From DAOTWC01 sp048499435 (GTDB lineage Bacteria > Chloroflexota > Anaerolineae > Aggregatilineales > Phototrophicaceae), in contig JASNZW010000003.1 in the NCBI GenBank assembly GCA_048499435.1, positions 372,001-436,000 of the forward strand: a stretch of 64,000 nucleotides of DNA, given 5' to 3'. Shown piece after piece: positions 17,234-26,227 of the stretch. The notes below the pieces were generated by a model. That model ran no database searches and had not been told where the DNA came from. It saw only the letters and a program-made list of their open reading frames with translations. The position numbers and the translations under genes were made by a program. Within the stretch, counting starts at the first letter, position 1; each line of letters begins with the position of its first letter.

Positions 17234-18271
17234 ATGCGGCGGATTATCTGTTTGTTTATGGCGGCATTGGCGCTGTGCGCGCTGCCCACAGCGGCGCAGG
17301 ACAGCACGCTGACGCTGGTCACGCACGACAGCTTTGACATCAGCGAGGCCGTGCTGGCGCAGTTCGAGGCGGAGACGGGCATCACGGTGCGGATTCTGCC
17401 CATTGGCGACGCTGGCGCGATGGTCAACCAGGCCGTGCTCACGCGCCAGAATCCGCTGGGCGACGTGCTGTTTGGCATTGACAACACCTTCCTGAGCCGG
17501 GGGTTGGAGAATGACCTGTTTGAACCGTATGAATCGCCGCTGCTGGTCGATATCCCAGACACTTTCAAGCTGGACCCGGAGAACCGCGTTACGCCGGTTG
17601 ATTACGGCGATGTCTGCCTGAATTACGACATTGCCTACTTCGCGGAGGCTGACCTGGCGGTGCCGGCCAGCCTGCTGGATTTAACCAGCGCGGCGTATCG
17701 CGGCCTGCTGGTGACGCCGAACCCGGCCACATCCTCGCCGGGGCTGGCTTTTCTGCTGGCCACGATCGCGGCCTTTGGGGTTGAGGGGGATTACACGTAC
17801 CTTGACTTCTGGGCTGACCTGGTGGCCAATGAAGTATTGATTGTGGATGGCTGGACGGAGGCTTACTTCGGCTATTTCACGCAGGGCGCGGCGGACGGCA
17901 CCTATCCGCTGGTTGTCAGCTATGCCAGCAGCCCGCCGTTCACTGTTGATGAGGAAACCGGCGCGCCGACGACGGCCAGCATCACGGCTGATGGCATGTG
18001 TTTTCGGCAGATCGAATTCGCCGGCATCCTCAAAGGCACGGCCAACCGGCAGGCGGCGGAGCAGTTCATAGACTTTCTGCTGAGCGTGCCGTTTCAGGAA
18101 GATATGCCGCTGCAAATGTACGTGTTCCCGGTGAACCCGGCGGCAGCGCTGCCGCCGGTCTTCGAGGAACACGCGGCGGTCGCGGAGAACCCGGCCACGC
18201 TCAGCCCGGATGAGATTGAGGCGGGGCGCGCGGAATGGATCCAGGCGTGGACCGAAACCGCGCTGCGTTGA
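17234..18271 (+). CDS. thiB: Thiamine ABC transporter substrate-binding protein
   Basis: 345 residues with a signal peptide (about 1-21, ending TAA-Q) and a periplasmic-binding fold. The early sequence 'STLTLVTHDSFDIS' and 'GDVLFGIDNTFLSRGLENDLFEPYESP' (spread over about 75-105) are typical of ThiB. Family members capture thiamine, its phosphates or similar cations outside the membrane. ATG 17234 is chosen because GGAGGG (17221-17226) is ideally placed; longer in-frame readings would include the riboswitch. It is the first gene of thiBPQ; its 3' end overlaps the permease start. Confidence 0.92.
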   Translation: MRRIICLFMAALALCALPTAAQDSTLTLVTHDSFDISEAVLAQFEAETGITVRILPIGDAGAMVNQAVLTRQNPLGDVLFGIDNTFLSRGLENDLFEPYESPLLVDIPDTFKLDPENRVTPVDYGDVCLNYDIAYFAEADLAVPASLLDLTSAAYRGLLVTPNPATSSPGLAFLLATIAAFGVEGDYTYLDFWADLVANEVLIVDGWTEAYFGYFTQGAADGTYPLVVSYASSPPFTVDEETGAPTTASITADGMCFRQIEFAGILKGTANRQAAEQFIDFLLSVPFQEDMPLQMYVFPVNPAAALPPVFEEHAAVAENPATLSPDEIEAGRAEWIQAWTETALR

Positions 18272-19926
18272 GCCGAATCGCGGGGCGCGGGCTGCTGCTC
18301 ATGCCGCTGCTGTTCCTGGGGGTGCTCTTCTTTTACCCCCTGGCCGCGATTCTCGCCATCAGCCTGGCTGCCAACGGCCAGCTCGACCTCAGCGGTTTCG
18401 TGCACATCGTGCAGTCGGCTTATTATCGCGAAACGCTGTGGTTTACAACATGGCAGGCGGCACTTTCAACCCTGCTCACGCTGGGGCTGGCGCTGCCTGC
18501 CGCTTATGTGTTTACCCGCTACCGATTTCCAGGGCGCGGGCTGCTTTTGTCGCTCGCGACGCTGGCATTTGTGCTGCCGACGGTGGTGGTAGCGGCTGGC
18601 TTTTCGGCGCTGATCGGCCCGCGCGGCCTGCTCAACGACGCGCTGATGCGGCTGTTTGGGCTGGATACGCCGCCGATTCAGCTTGAACACACGCTGGCGC
18701 TGATCCTGATCGCGCACGTGTTTTACAACTTCGCCGTTGTGCTGCGGATCGTCACGGCGTACTGGGCCAACCAGAGCGCGCACATCGAGGAAGCCGCGCG
18801 CGTTCTGGGCTGTCATGGCTGGCATTTATGGCGCGAGGTCAGGCTGCCGCTGCTGCGCCCGGCGATTCTGGCGGCGGCGGCGCTGGTGTACATCTTTACG
18901 TTCACCAGTTTTGGCGTTGTGTTGATTCTGGGCGGCCCGCGTTTCGCCACTGTCGAGGTGGAGATTTACCGCCAGGCGGTTAACCTGTTCAACCTGCCGA
19001 TGGCGGCGGCGCTGTCGCTGGTCCAGATCGCGTTTATGTTTGCGCTGCTGATGGTGTATACGCGCTTTCAGGCGCAGACGCCGTCTGAGGTGCAGCCGGC
19101 TGCGCGCGCCGCGCGGTCGCCGCGCCGCCGGCGTGAGCGGCTGCTGGTGGCAGGCGTCGCGCTGCTGATGGGTCTACTGCTGTTTTTGCCTTTGTTCGCG
19201 CTGGTCGCGCGCTCGCTGACGGTGGACGGGCAGTTCTCCACCGCCTATTACAGCATGCTGACAGAAAATCCGCGCGGATCGGTGTTGTTTATTGCGCCGC
19301 TGAACGCCGTTATTAACTCGCTGGGCTTTGCGGCTGTCACAATGCTGCTGGCGCTGGCGCTGGGGCTGGCGTCAGCGTACCTGCTGGCGCGCCGGCGCGG
19401 CGGCCTTGCGCGCTGGCTTGATCCGCTGTTCATGCTGCCGCTGGCGACCAGCCCGGTCACGCTGGGGCTTGGCTTTATTGTCGCCCTGAGCGTACCGCCC
19501 CTGGCGCTGCGCTCAGCCTGGACGATGATTGTGATCGCGCATACGCTGGTGGCGATGCCCTTTGTGGTGCGCAGCGCGCTGCCGGCCCTGCGCCGGGTGT
19601 CGCCGGAAGTGCGCGAATCGGCTGCGGTGCTGGGCGCGTCGCCGCTGCGTGTGGCGCGCTGGGTTGACCTTCCGCTTATCAGCCGGGGGCTGGTGGTGGG
19701 GGCGACCTTCGCTTTCACGGTGAGCATGGGCGAGTTCGGCGCGTCGCTGTTTGTGGCGCGCCCGGATTCGCCGACGCTGCCCATCGCCATTTACCGCCTG
19801 CTGGGCCAGCCTGGCGCCGCGAATTACGGCCAGGCGCTGGCGCTGAGCGTGCTGCTGCTGGTGGTGTGCGCGGCGGGCTTTTTTGTGATCGAACGCGCGC
19901 GCACCGGCGACATGGGGGAGTTCTGA
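18235..19926 (+). CDS. thiP: Thiamine ABC transporter permease
   Basis: 563 residues with about twelve membrane helices in two homologous halves, as in fused ThiP and FbpB-like permeases. Each half carries an EAA loop ('EEAARVLGCHGWHLWREVRLPLLRPAI' region near 180-210; 'RESAAVLGASPLRVARWVDLPLISRG' region near 460-485) that contacts the ATPase. The start is uncertain: ATG 18235 overlaps thiB by 37 bases, whereas a TTG at 18268 would give a 4-base overlap with the thiB stop. Membrane channel of the thiBPQ importer. Confidence 0.92.
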   Translation: MDPGVDRNRAALSRIAGRGLLLMPLLFLGVLFFYPLAAILAISLAANGQLDLSGFVHIVQSAYYRETLWFTTWQAALSTLLTLGLALPAAYVFTRYRFPGRGLLLSLATLAFVLPTVVVAAGFSALIGPRGLLNDALMRLFGLDTPPIQLEHTLALILIAHVFYNFAVVLRIVTAYWANQSAHIEEAARVLGCHGWHLWREVRLPLLRPAILAAAALVYIFTFTSFGVVLILGGPRFATVEVEIYRQAVNLFNLPMAAALSLVQIAFMFALLMVYTRFQAQTPSEVQPAARAARSPRRRRERLLVAGVALLMGLLLFLPLFALVARSLTVDGQFSTAYYSMLTENPRGSVLFIAPLNAVINSLGFAAVTMLLALALGLASAYLLARRRGGLARWLDPLFMLPLATSPVTLGLGFIVALSVPPLALRSAWTMIVIAHTLVAMPFVVRSALPALRRVSPEVRESAAVLGASPLRVARWVDLPLISRGLVVGATFAFTVSMGEFGASLFVARPDSPTLPIAIYRLLGQPGAANYGQALALSVLLLVVCAAGFFVIERARTGDMGEF

Positions 19927-20975
19927 TGCTGTCAGCGCGGGGGGTTCGGCTGGCTCTTGACGGCCAGGCGGTGCTGCGTGGGGTTGATCTCGAAGTCGGG
20001 CAGGGGGAGATTCTGTGCCTGCTGGGGCCGAGCGGCTGCGGTAAAACCACGCTGCTGCGCGCGATCACCGGGCTGGAGCGGCCCGACGCGGGCGATGTGC
20101 TGGTGGAGGGACGTTCGGTGCTGGGCACGCCGGTGCACGCGCGCGACTTCGGGCTGATGTTTCAGGACTATGCGCTTTTTCCACACATGTCAGTGGCGGA
20201 AAACGTGGCGTTTGGCCTGAAGATGCGCCGCCTGCCTGATGCCGCGCGCCGCGTGCGCGAGGCGCTGGCGCTGGTTGGCCTGGCAGGTCTCGAACGGCGT
20301 GCTGTAACGCAGCTTTCCGGCGGGGAACGCCAGCGGGTGGCGCTGGCGCGCAGCCTCGCGCCGGGGCCGCGCCTGCTGATGCTCGATGAACCGCTGGGCG
20401 CGCTGGACGCGGCGCTGCGCGACCGGCTGGTGGTTGAGCTGCGCGCGATCATCCGGCAGGTCGGGCTGACCGCTATCTATGTGACGCATGACCAGCGCGA
20501 AGCCTTTGCGGTCGCTGATCGTATCGCTATTATGAACGCCGGGCAGATTGAACAGGTCGATGTGCCGGAGGCGATCTACCGGCGGCCAGCCACCGAATTT
20601 GTGGCGCGTTTCCTGGGGTTGAATAACATCGTTCCGGTGCTGGGCGCGGCGGACGGGCGTGTCAGCACCCCGGTGGGGGAATTTGTGGCCCGCCCTGACG
20701 CGCACAGCCTGCTGCTGCACCCTGTCGGTCTCCGCCTGGCGCCGGTTGAAGCTGCGCAGGGAAGTATAACCGGCGTCGCGCAGGAATGTGTTTTCCAGGG
20801 CGACACCTACCGCCTTACTATCGCGCATGAGAGCGGCCTGCTGTTCACATTTGCGGTGCCTGTTGGCAGCCGCCCGCTGCCCCATGTCGGGCAGGTGGTG
20901 ACTGCTGCGGTTGATCCGCAGACGGTGGTGGCGCTGGGCACAAGCGCTCGTGAAACGGCGGAAGCAGCGCTATAA
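19926..20975 (+). CDS. thiQ: Thiamine ABC transporter ATP-binding protein
   Basis: 349 residues. The ATPase domain has Walker A 'GPSGCGKTT' (about 36-44), signature 'LSGGERQR', Walker B 'LLMLDEPLGALD' and the H-loop 'YVTHDQREA'. A C-terminal TOBE-like domain of ~110 residues makes it longer than the ~230-residue enterobacterial ThiQ and more like PotA/FbpC; the riboswitch is the main reason to assign thiamine. The ATG shares one base with the thiP stop (TGATG), with GGGGAG upstream. Confidence 0.9.
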   Translation: MLSARGVRLALDGQAVLRGVDLEVGQGEILCLLGPSGCGKTTLLRAITGLERPDAGDVLVEGRSVLGTPVHARDFGLMFQDYALFPHMSVAENVAFGLKMRRLPDAARRVREALALVGLAGLERRAVTQLSGGERQRVALARSLAPGPRLLMLDEPLGALDAALRDRLVVELRAIIRQVGLTAIYVTHDQREAFAVADRIAIMNAGQIEQVDVPEAIYRRPATEFVARFLGLNNIVPVLGAADGRVSTPVGEFVARPDAHSLLLHPVGLRLAPVEAAQGSITGVAQECVFQGDTYRLTIAHESGLLFTFAVPVGSRPLPHVGQVVTAAVDPQTVVALGTSARETAEAAL

Positions 20976-20976
20976 T
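20948..20976 (+). promoter_or_regulatory. Possible promoter for the helicase-nuclease operon
   Basis: A perfect TATAAT (20971-20976) overlaps the thiQ stop codon and lies 32 bases before the next ATG. The -35 position at 17 bases (TCGTGA, 20948-20953) matches only three of six, so it is uncertain whether the operon has its own promoter or is read from thiBPQ. Confidence 0.35.
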
Positions 20977-21008
20977 TAAACGCGGATTGTAATACAGCGT
21001 GGTGGCGC

Positions 21009-23168
21009 ATGGCCGGGTTCAAGGTATCAAAACAGCAGCGGTCGCTGATAAAAACCAAAAGCAGCACGAAAAACACGATCTTCCTGGAAGGCCCGGCGGG
21101 CACGGGCAAGACGACCGTCTGCGTTGAACGCATGCTCAACCTGCTGCAAACAGGGCAGGCTGCCGCCGACGACATCCTGATACTGGTGCCGCAGCGCACG
21201 CTGGCCGCGCCCTATTTTGAGGCGCTGCGCCGGCCAGACTTCCCGGACGGCGGCCAGCCGCGCATTATGACCATTGGCAGCCTTTCGGCGGAGGCGGTTG
21301 CGTTTTTCTGGCCGCTGATAGCGGCGGAGGCGGGCTTCACACAGCCGCGACCGGAGCCGACATTCCTCAGCCTGGAAACGGCACAGTATTACATGGCGCG
21401 GCTGGTGGGGCCGTTGATCGAGCGCGAGGGGCTGTTCAGCACGATCACCATTGACCGCAGCCGCCTTTACAGCCAGATTATTGACGCGCTGAACAAGTCA
21501 GCCGTGGTGGGCTTTCCGCACACGGAGATTGGCGCGCGGCTGACGGCGGCCTGGGTGGGCGACGAGGCGCAGCGGCGGGTGTATCAGGAACTGCAGCGGT
21601 GTATTGACCTGTTTCGCGCCTACTGCCTGGAACACAGCCTGGTGGATTTTTCGCTCCAGCTTGAGCTGTTCATGAACAACCTGTGGCCGCTGCCTGAGTG
21701 CCGCAATTACCTGGTGGCCCGCTACCGCCATCTGGTGGTGGACAACATCGAAGAGGATGTGCCCGCCGCGCACCAGCTCATCCGCGAGTGGCTGCCGGCC
21801 TGCCAGTCGGCGCTGCTGGTGTTTGACACGGACGCCGGCTACCGCCGCTTTCTGGGCGCTGACCCGGAAAGCGCGTACAGCCTCAAGCGGCTGTGCAAGC
21901 GGCGCGAGGTCTTTACTGAGACGTTTGTCGCGCCGGCCAGCCTGCGCGCTTTCGGCGGCGAGCTGGCGCTCAGCCTGGGGCAGCCGCCAGCGGGCGAGGG
22001 CGGCGCCGTTGATCCGCGCGACGCGCTGGAATTTGTGAGCCATCGCTTTTACCCTGATCTGATTGACTGGACGGCGGAAGAGACCGCGCGGCTCGTCTAT
22101 GGCGAGGGCGTGCCGCCAGGGGAAATTGTGATTCTCGCGCCTTACCTTTCAGATGCGCTGCGATTTTCGCTGGAGAACCGGCTGGCGGCGCTTGAAGTGC
22201 CAGTGCGGGCGCACCGGCCATCGCGGGCGCTGCGCGAGCAGGGCGCGGTCGGCTGCATGCTGACGCTGGCGCAGCTTGCGCACCCTGACTGGCGCACGCA
22301 GCCGGCGTCAGCCGCTGATGTGGCTTACGCGCTGATGCAGGCTATCGCTGATATGGATCTGGTGCGGGCGCAGCTTCTCACGCAGATCGTGTACCGGGCC
22401 AGAGACGGTGCGCGCGCGTTGAGCGGGTTCGACCAGATTGAGCCGGAGATGCAGACGCGTGTCACGTATGAGCTGGGAGAACGCTACGAGCGCCTGCGCC
22501 AATGGCTGGAGGCTTATCAGGTTGATGCTGTTTACAGCGCAGAGCCTGAACTGCCGCTGGATTATTTTTTCAGCCGGCTGTTTGGTGAAGTGCTGTCGCA
22601 GCCGGGGTTTGGCTTTTTCGACAATTTCACCGCCGCCACACACATTGCCAACCTGGTTGATTCTGCGCGGCGTTTCCGGCTGGCGCTGCAGGGCCGCCCG
22701 GCTGGCGGCAAAACGCTGGGCCAGGAATATGTGGAGATGGTGCAGGCCGGCGTCATCGCCAACCAGTATATTCGCGGCTGGGACCTGGCGGCGGGGAGCG
22801 GCGCGGTGCTGCTGACGCCCGCCTATACGTTCCTGATGCGCAACCAGCCTGTTTCCTATCAACTGTGGCTGAATGTGGGCGGGCGCGGCTGGTCAGAACG
22901 TCTGTATCAGCCGCTGACGCACCCTTACGTGCTGAGCGCGGGCTGGCGCGCGGGCGATCTGTGGACGGATGTAGAAGAGTATGCCGCTGAGCGCGCCGCG
23001 CTTTACCGGCTGACGCAGGGTTTGGTGCAGCGCTGCCGCCAGCGTATTTACCTGGTGTTCAGCGAGCTGGGTGAGGAGGGCTATGAGCAGCGCGGGGCGC
23101 TGACCGAGGCGGTGCAGCGGATGCTGCGCCGGCTGACCGCGCCAGCGGCGGAGGCGCTCGATGTTTAA
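21009..23168 (+). CDS. AddB-like ATPase subunit of a helicase-nuclease
   Basis: 719 residues of the UvrD/Rep superfamily 1 type. The Walker A is intact (GPAGTGKTT, 28-36) and is followed by 'DDILILVPQRTLAAPYFEAL'. However, the Walker B/motif II region reads 'HLVVDNIEED' (about 241-250) instead of DEAQ, and the motif V region ('VLLTPAYTFLM') lacks the usual HxxKGLEW pattern. An ATPase with decayed helicase motifs resembles AddB (RexB), the partner that scans for Chi in AddAB. Unlike AddB it has no C-terminal nuclease domain; that activity is encoded two genes downstream. Overlaps the next gene by eight bases. Confidence 0.75.
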   Translation: MAGFKVSKQQRSLIKTKSSTKNTIFLEGPAGTGKTTVCVERMLNLLQTGQAAADDILILVPQRTLAAPYFEALRRPDFPDGGQPRIMTIGSLSAEAVAFFWPLIAAEAGFTQPRPEPTFLSLETAQYYMARLVGPLIEREGLFSTITIDRSRLYSQIIDALNKSAVVGFPHTEIGARLTAAWVGDEAQRRVYQELQRCIDLFRAYCLEHSLVDFSLQLELFMNNLWPLPECRNYLVARYRHLVVDNIEEDVPAAHQLIREWLPACQSALLVFDTDAGYRRFLGADPESAYSLKRLCKRREVFTETFVAPASLRAFGGELALSLGQPPAGEGGAVDPRDALEFVSHRFYPDLIDWTAEETARLVYGEGVPPGEIVILAPYLSDALRFSLENRLAALEVPVRAHRPSRALREQGAVGCMLTLAQLAHPDWRTQPASAADVAYALMQAIADMDLVRAQLLTQIVYRARDGARALSGFDQIEPEMQTRVTYELGERYERLRQWLEAYQVDAVYSAEPELPLDYFFSRLFGEVLSQPGFGFFDNFTAATHIANLVDSARRFRLALQGRPAGGKTLGQEYVEMVQAGVIANQYIRGWDLAAGSGAVLLTPAYTFLMRNQPVSYQLWLNVGGRGWSERLYQPLTHPYVLSAGWRAGDLWTDVEEYAAERAALYRLTQGLVQRCRQRIYLVFSELGEEGYEQRGALTEAVQRMLRRLTAPAAEALDV

Positions 23169-25410
23169 GCCGCGACCAAAACAGGCGGAGGTTCTGCGTT
23201 ATAAAGGCGGCAGGATGGGCGTTTCTGCCGTGCCCGGCAGCGGCAAAACGCGCACGCTGTCGTATCTGGCGGCGCGGCTGGTGACCGGCGCGCAGTTGGG
23301 TGATGAGCAGGAAGTTCTGATCGTCACACTGGTTAATTCGGCGGTGGACAACTTCAGCCGGCAGATAGGCGAGTTTGTGCAGCAGCGCGGGCTGCTGCCG
23401 AATTTCGGCTACCGCGTGCGGACGCTGCACGGCCTGGCCAATGATATTGTGCGCGAACGGCCGGGGCTGGTGGGGCTGGCCGAAGATTTTCAGATTGTTG
23501 ACGAGCGCGAAGCCGATGAGATTCTCCACGACGCGGTGGCGGCCTGGCTGCGCGGCGGCGGCGCGCTGCTTGACGCCTATTTTGCGCCTGACCTGGAGGA
23601 CAGCCAGCGCGACTATACGCGGCGCGACCAATGGCCGGACCTGGTGGCGAGCATCGCGCGCGCGTTTATCCGCCAGGCCAAGGACCAGGATCTGACGCCC
23701 GAACAGGCCGCCGACTACCTGGCGGACAGCGAGACGCCGCTGCCGCTGGCGCAGATGAGCCTGGAAATCTACGCGGGCTATCAGCGCGGGCTGGCTTATC
23801 GAGGGGCGGTTGACTTTCAGGATTTAATCCGGCTGGCGCTGCGCGCGCTGGAGGCCGACCCTGATTACCTGGCGCGGCTGCGCCGCCGCTGGCCGTTCAT
23901 CCTTGAGGACGAGGCGCAGGACAGCAGCCAGCTTCAGGAACGTATCCTGCGGCGGCTGGCGGGGGTTAACGGCAACTGGGTGCGCGTCGGCGACCCTAAC
24001 CAGTCCATCTATGAGACGTTTACAACCGCCAAACCGCACCATCTGCGCGATTTTCTGCGGTCGCCGGGTGTGAAAGCCCGTGAGCTGCCAGATTCGGGGC
24101 GTTCGACTTACAGCATCATCACGCTGGCAAATTACCTGATTGACTGGACGCAGCGAGCGCACCCGGTGGCGGAGATACGCGCGCTGGCCCCGCTGCAGCC
24201 GCCGCTGATCAAAGAGACGCCGCGCGGCGACCCACAGCCTAACCCGCCTGATAATCCGGGCGGGGTGCATCTGTACCGCGAAGCGCTGGCCCCGGCGGAT
24301 GAAGCTGTGCTGGTGGTGAGGTCGCTGGCGCGCTGGCTGCCACAGCACCCTGACGAAACGGCGGCGGTGCTGGTCCCGCGCAACCAGCGCGGTTTTGAAG
24401 TGGTGGACGCGCTTAAGGCGCTGCGCGACCCGCAGCTTGAATACGTGGAGCTGCTGCGCAGCACAACCTCAACCCGCGAGACGGCGGGGGCGCTGGGCAA
24501 CGTACTTCGGTACCTGGCGGACCCCAGCTCGCCCGGCCTGCTGGCGATCGCTTTCCGCGTGTGGCGGCGCGACGACCGCGATGACCCCCTGGCGAGCGCG
24601 CGGGCTGAGCGCCTGGCGAAGGCGCTGCGGGCCTGCCGTCGGGTGGAGGATTACCTGTGGCCATTTCCCGGAAGCGACTGGCTGGAGCAGGTGACAGCGG
24701 CGCAGGATGAGTTGGAGGCGCGCGAATATCTGGAGCAGTTTCGGGTGCTGGCGCGGCGCTGGCAGGCGGCGGTCGTGCTGCCTGTTGACCAGCTTGTGCT
24801 CACGCTGGCGCAGGACCTGTTCCGTCACCCGGTTGATCTGGCGGTGGCGCACAGCATCGCGGTGTTTTTGCGCCGCTACGCCGAACAGCACCCGTATGCT
24901 GGCCTGGCCCAGTACACAGAAGAGCTGGCGGTGGTGGCGCGCAATGAGCGCCGTTTCCTGGGGCTGAGCGGCGACGACACCGGCTTCGACCCGGACCGCT
25001 ATCGCGGCAAGGTGTGCATCGCCACGATGCACAGCGCCAAAGGGTTGGAATGGGATCGGGTTTATCTGATGTCAGTCAACAACTATGACTTTCCATCGGT
25101 GCAGCCCTATGACACGTATATCGCGGAGAAATGGTTTGTCCGCGACCACCTCAACCTGGAGGCTGAGGCGCTGGCGCAGCTTAATACGCTGGTCGAGCAG
25201 GAACCGTATGTCGAGGGCGTGGGGACGCGGCAGGCGCGTATCGAGTACGCCGCTGAGCGCCTGCGGCTGCTGTATGTGGGCATCACGCGCGCGCGGAAGG
25301 AACTTATCGTGACGTGGAACACGGGGCGGCGGGGCGATGCGCAGCCCGCGCTGCCGCTGGTGGCGCTGCAGGCGTATTGGGAGTCGCGAAATGACAACGC
25401 TGCCCGTTGA
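23161..25410 (+). CDS. UvrD/Rep-family DNA helicase (AddA-like, no nuclease domain)
   Basis: 749 residues with complete superfamily 1A helicase motifs: Walker A 'AVPGSGKT' (23-30), motif II 'LEDEAQD' (~248-254), 'GDPNQSIYETF' motif III region, 'IATMHSAKGLEWDRVYL' motif V (~620) and 'RLLYVGITRARKEL' motif VI (~700). It ends soon after motif VI, so it lacks the RecB-type nuclease domain of AddA. ATP-driven 3'-5' DNA unwinding is expected. Its 3' end overlaps the nuclease gene by 20 bases, indicating translational coupling. Confidence 0.92.
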   Translation: MFKPRPKQAEVLRYKGGRMGVSAVPGSGKTRTLSYLAARLVTGAQLGDEQEVLIVTLVNSAVDNFSRQIGEFVQQRGLLPNFGYRVRTLHGLANDIVRERPGLVGLAEDFQIVDEREADEILHDAVAAWLRGGGALLDAYFAPDLEDSQRDYTRRDQWPDLVASIARAFIRQAKDQDLTPEQAADYLADSETPLPLAQMSLEIYAGYQRGLAYRGAVDFQDLIRLALRALEADPDYLARLRRRWPFILEDEAQDSSQLQERILRRLAGVNGNWVRVGDPNQSIYETFTTAKPHHLRDFLRSPGVKARELPDSGRSTYSIITLANYLIDWTQRAHPVAEIRALAPLQPPLIKETPRGDPQPNPPDNPGGVHLYREALAPADEAVLVVRSLARWLPQHPDETAAVLVPRNQRGFEVVDALKALRDPQLEYVELLRSTTSTRETAGALGNVLRYLADPSSPGLLAIAFRVWRRDDRDDPLASARAERLAKALRACRRVEDYLWPFPGSDWLEQVTAAQDELEAREYLEQFRVLARRWQAAVVLPVDQLVLTLAQDLFRHPVDLAVAHSIAVFLRRYAEQHPYAGLAQYTEELAVVARNERRFLGLSGDDTGFDPDRYRGKVCIATMHSAKGLEWDRVYLMSVNNYDFPSVQPYDTYIAEKWFVRDHLNLEAEALAQLNTLVEQEPYVEGVGTRQARIEYAAERLRLLYVGITRARKELIVTWNTGRRGDAQPALPLVALQAYWESRNDNAAR

Positions 25411-26227
25411 TTTTCGTTTCAGCCAGAGCAGTTTGCAGGATTATCTGGACTGTCGCTACCGCTTCAAAATGCGCTATCTGCTGCGGCAGCCCTGGCCGGC
25501 GGCGGAAGCGGAGCCGCTGGGCGCGTTTGAGCAGCACCTCAGGCAGGGCGAGCGATTTCACCGGCTGGTTCACCAGCATCTGGTCGGTATCCCGGCGGCG
25601 GCGCTGGCCCCGCTGGCGGCTGAAGATCCGCTGCGCCAGTGGTGGGCAGCCTATCTGCAGACCGGATTGAACGGCCTGCCTGCCGTGCGCTACCCTGAAA
25701 TTGTGCTGGCCGCGCAGATTGCCGGGCATTGGGTTACGGCCAAGTACGACCTGATCGCGGTGACGCCCGGCGCGCGCGCGATTATCGTTGACTGGAAAAC
25801 CGGGAAGCGCCCACCCAGGGCGCGCCTGGCGAAATCCATGCAGACGGTGGTCTACCGCTGCCTGCTGGCCGCAGCGGGCGCGCACCTGAACGGCGGCGCA
25901 CCGCTGGCGCCGGAGCAGATCGAAATGGTGTACTGGTTCGCGCAGGAACCGGATAACCCGGAGCGCCTGGTCTACGACCGCAGCCAGTTTGAGCTGGATG
26001 GCGCGACGCTTGCGGCGCTGGTCAGCGCGATAGCCGCCGCCGGGCCAGACGATTTTCCGCGCACCGAGGACCAGCGTCACTGCCAGCTCTGCGTTTACCG
26101 TTCGTTGTGTAACCGGGGCACGCGCGCCGGCAGCTACCTGGAAACTGACATGGCGACTGATGCGGGGTCGGCCGCTGACTGGGACCTGGGAACCGATTTT
26201 GACCAGATCGCCGAGATTGAATTCTGA
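25391..26227 (+). CDS. PD-(D/E)XK nuclease with Fe-S cluster (Cas4/AddB-like)
   Basis: 278 residues. The catalytic core is visible: D120 in 'AKYDLIA' and D134-W-K136 in 'IVDWKTGK'. C21 (YLDC) near the N-terminus joins C231, C234 and C240 near the C-terminus, which is the four-cysteine Fe-S pattern of AddB, Cas4 and related RecB-family nucleases. In AddAB this module is fused to the helicase; here it is a separate protein. GGGAG lies seven bases before the ATG. It overlaps the helicase gene before it and abuts recJ after it, so it should be the nuclease arm of the same complex. Confidence 0.88.
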   Translation: MTTLPVDFRFSQSSLQDYLDCRYRFKMRYLLRQPWPAAEAEPLGAFEQHLRQGERFHRLVHQHLVGIPAAALAPLAAEDPLRQWWAAYLQTGLNGLPAVRYPEIVLAAQIAGHWVTAKYDLIAVTPGARAIIVDWKTGKRPPRARLAKSMQTVVYRCLLAAAGAHLNGGAPLAPEQIEMVYWFAQEPDNPERLVYDRSQFELDGATLAALVSAIAAAGPDDFPRTEDQRHCQLCVYRSLCNRGTRAGSYLETDMATDAGSAADWDLGTDFDQIAEIEF

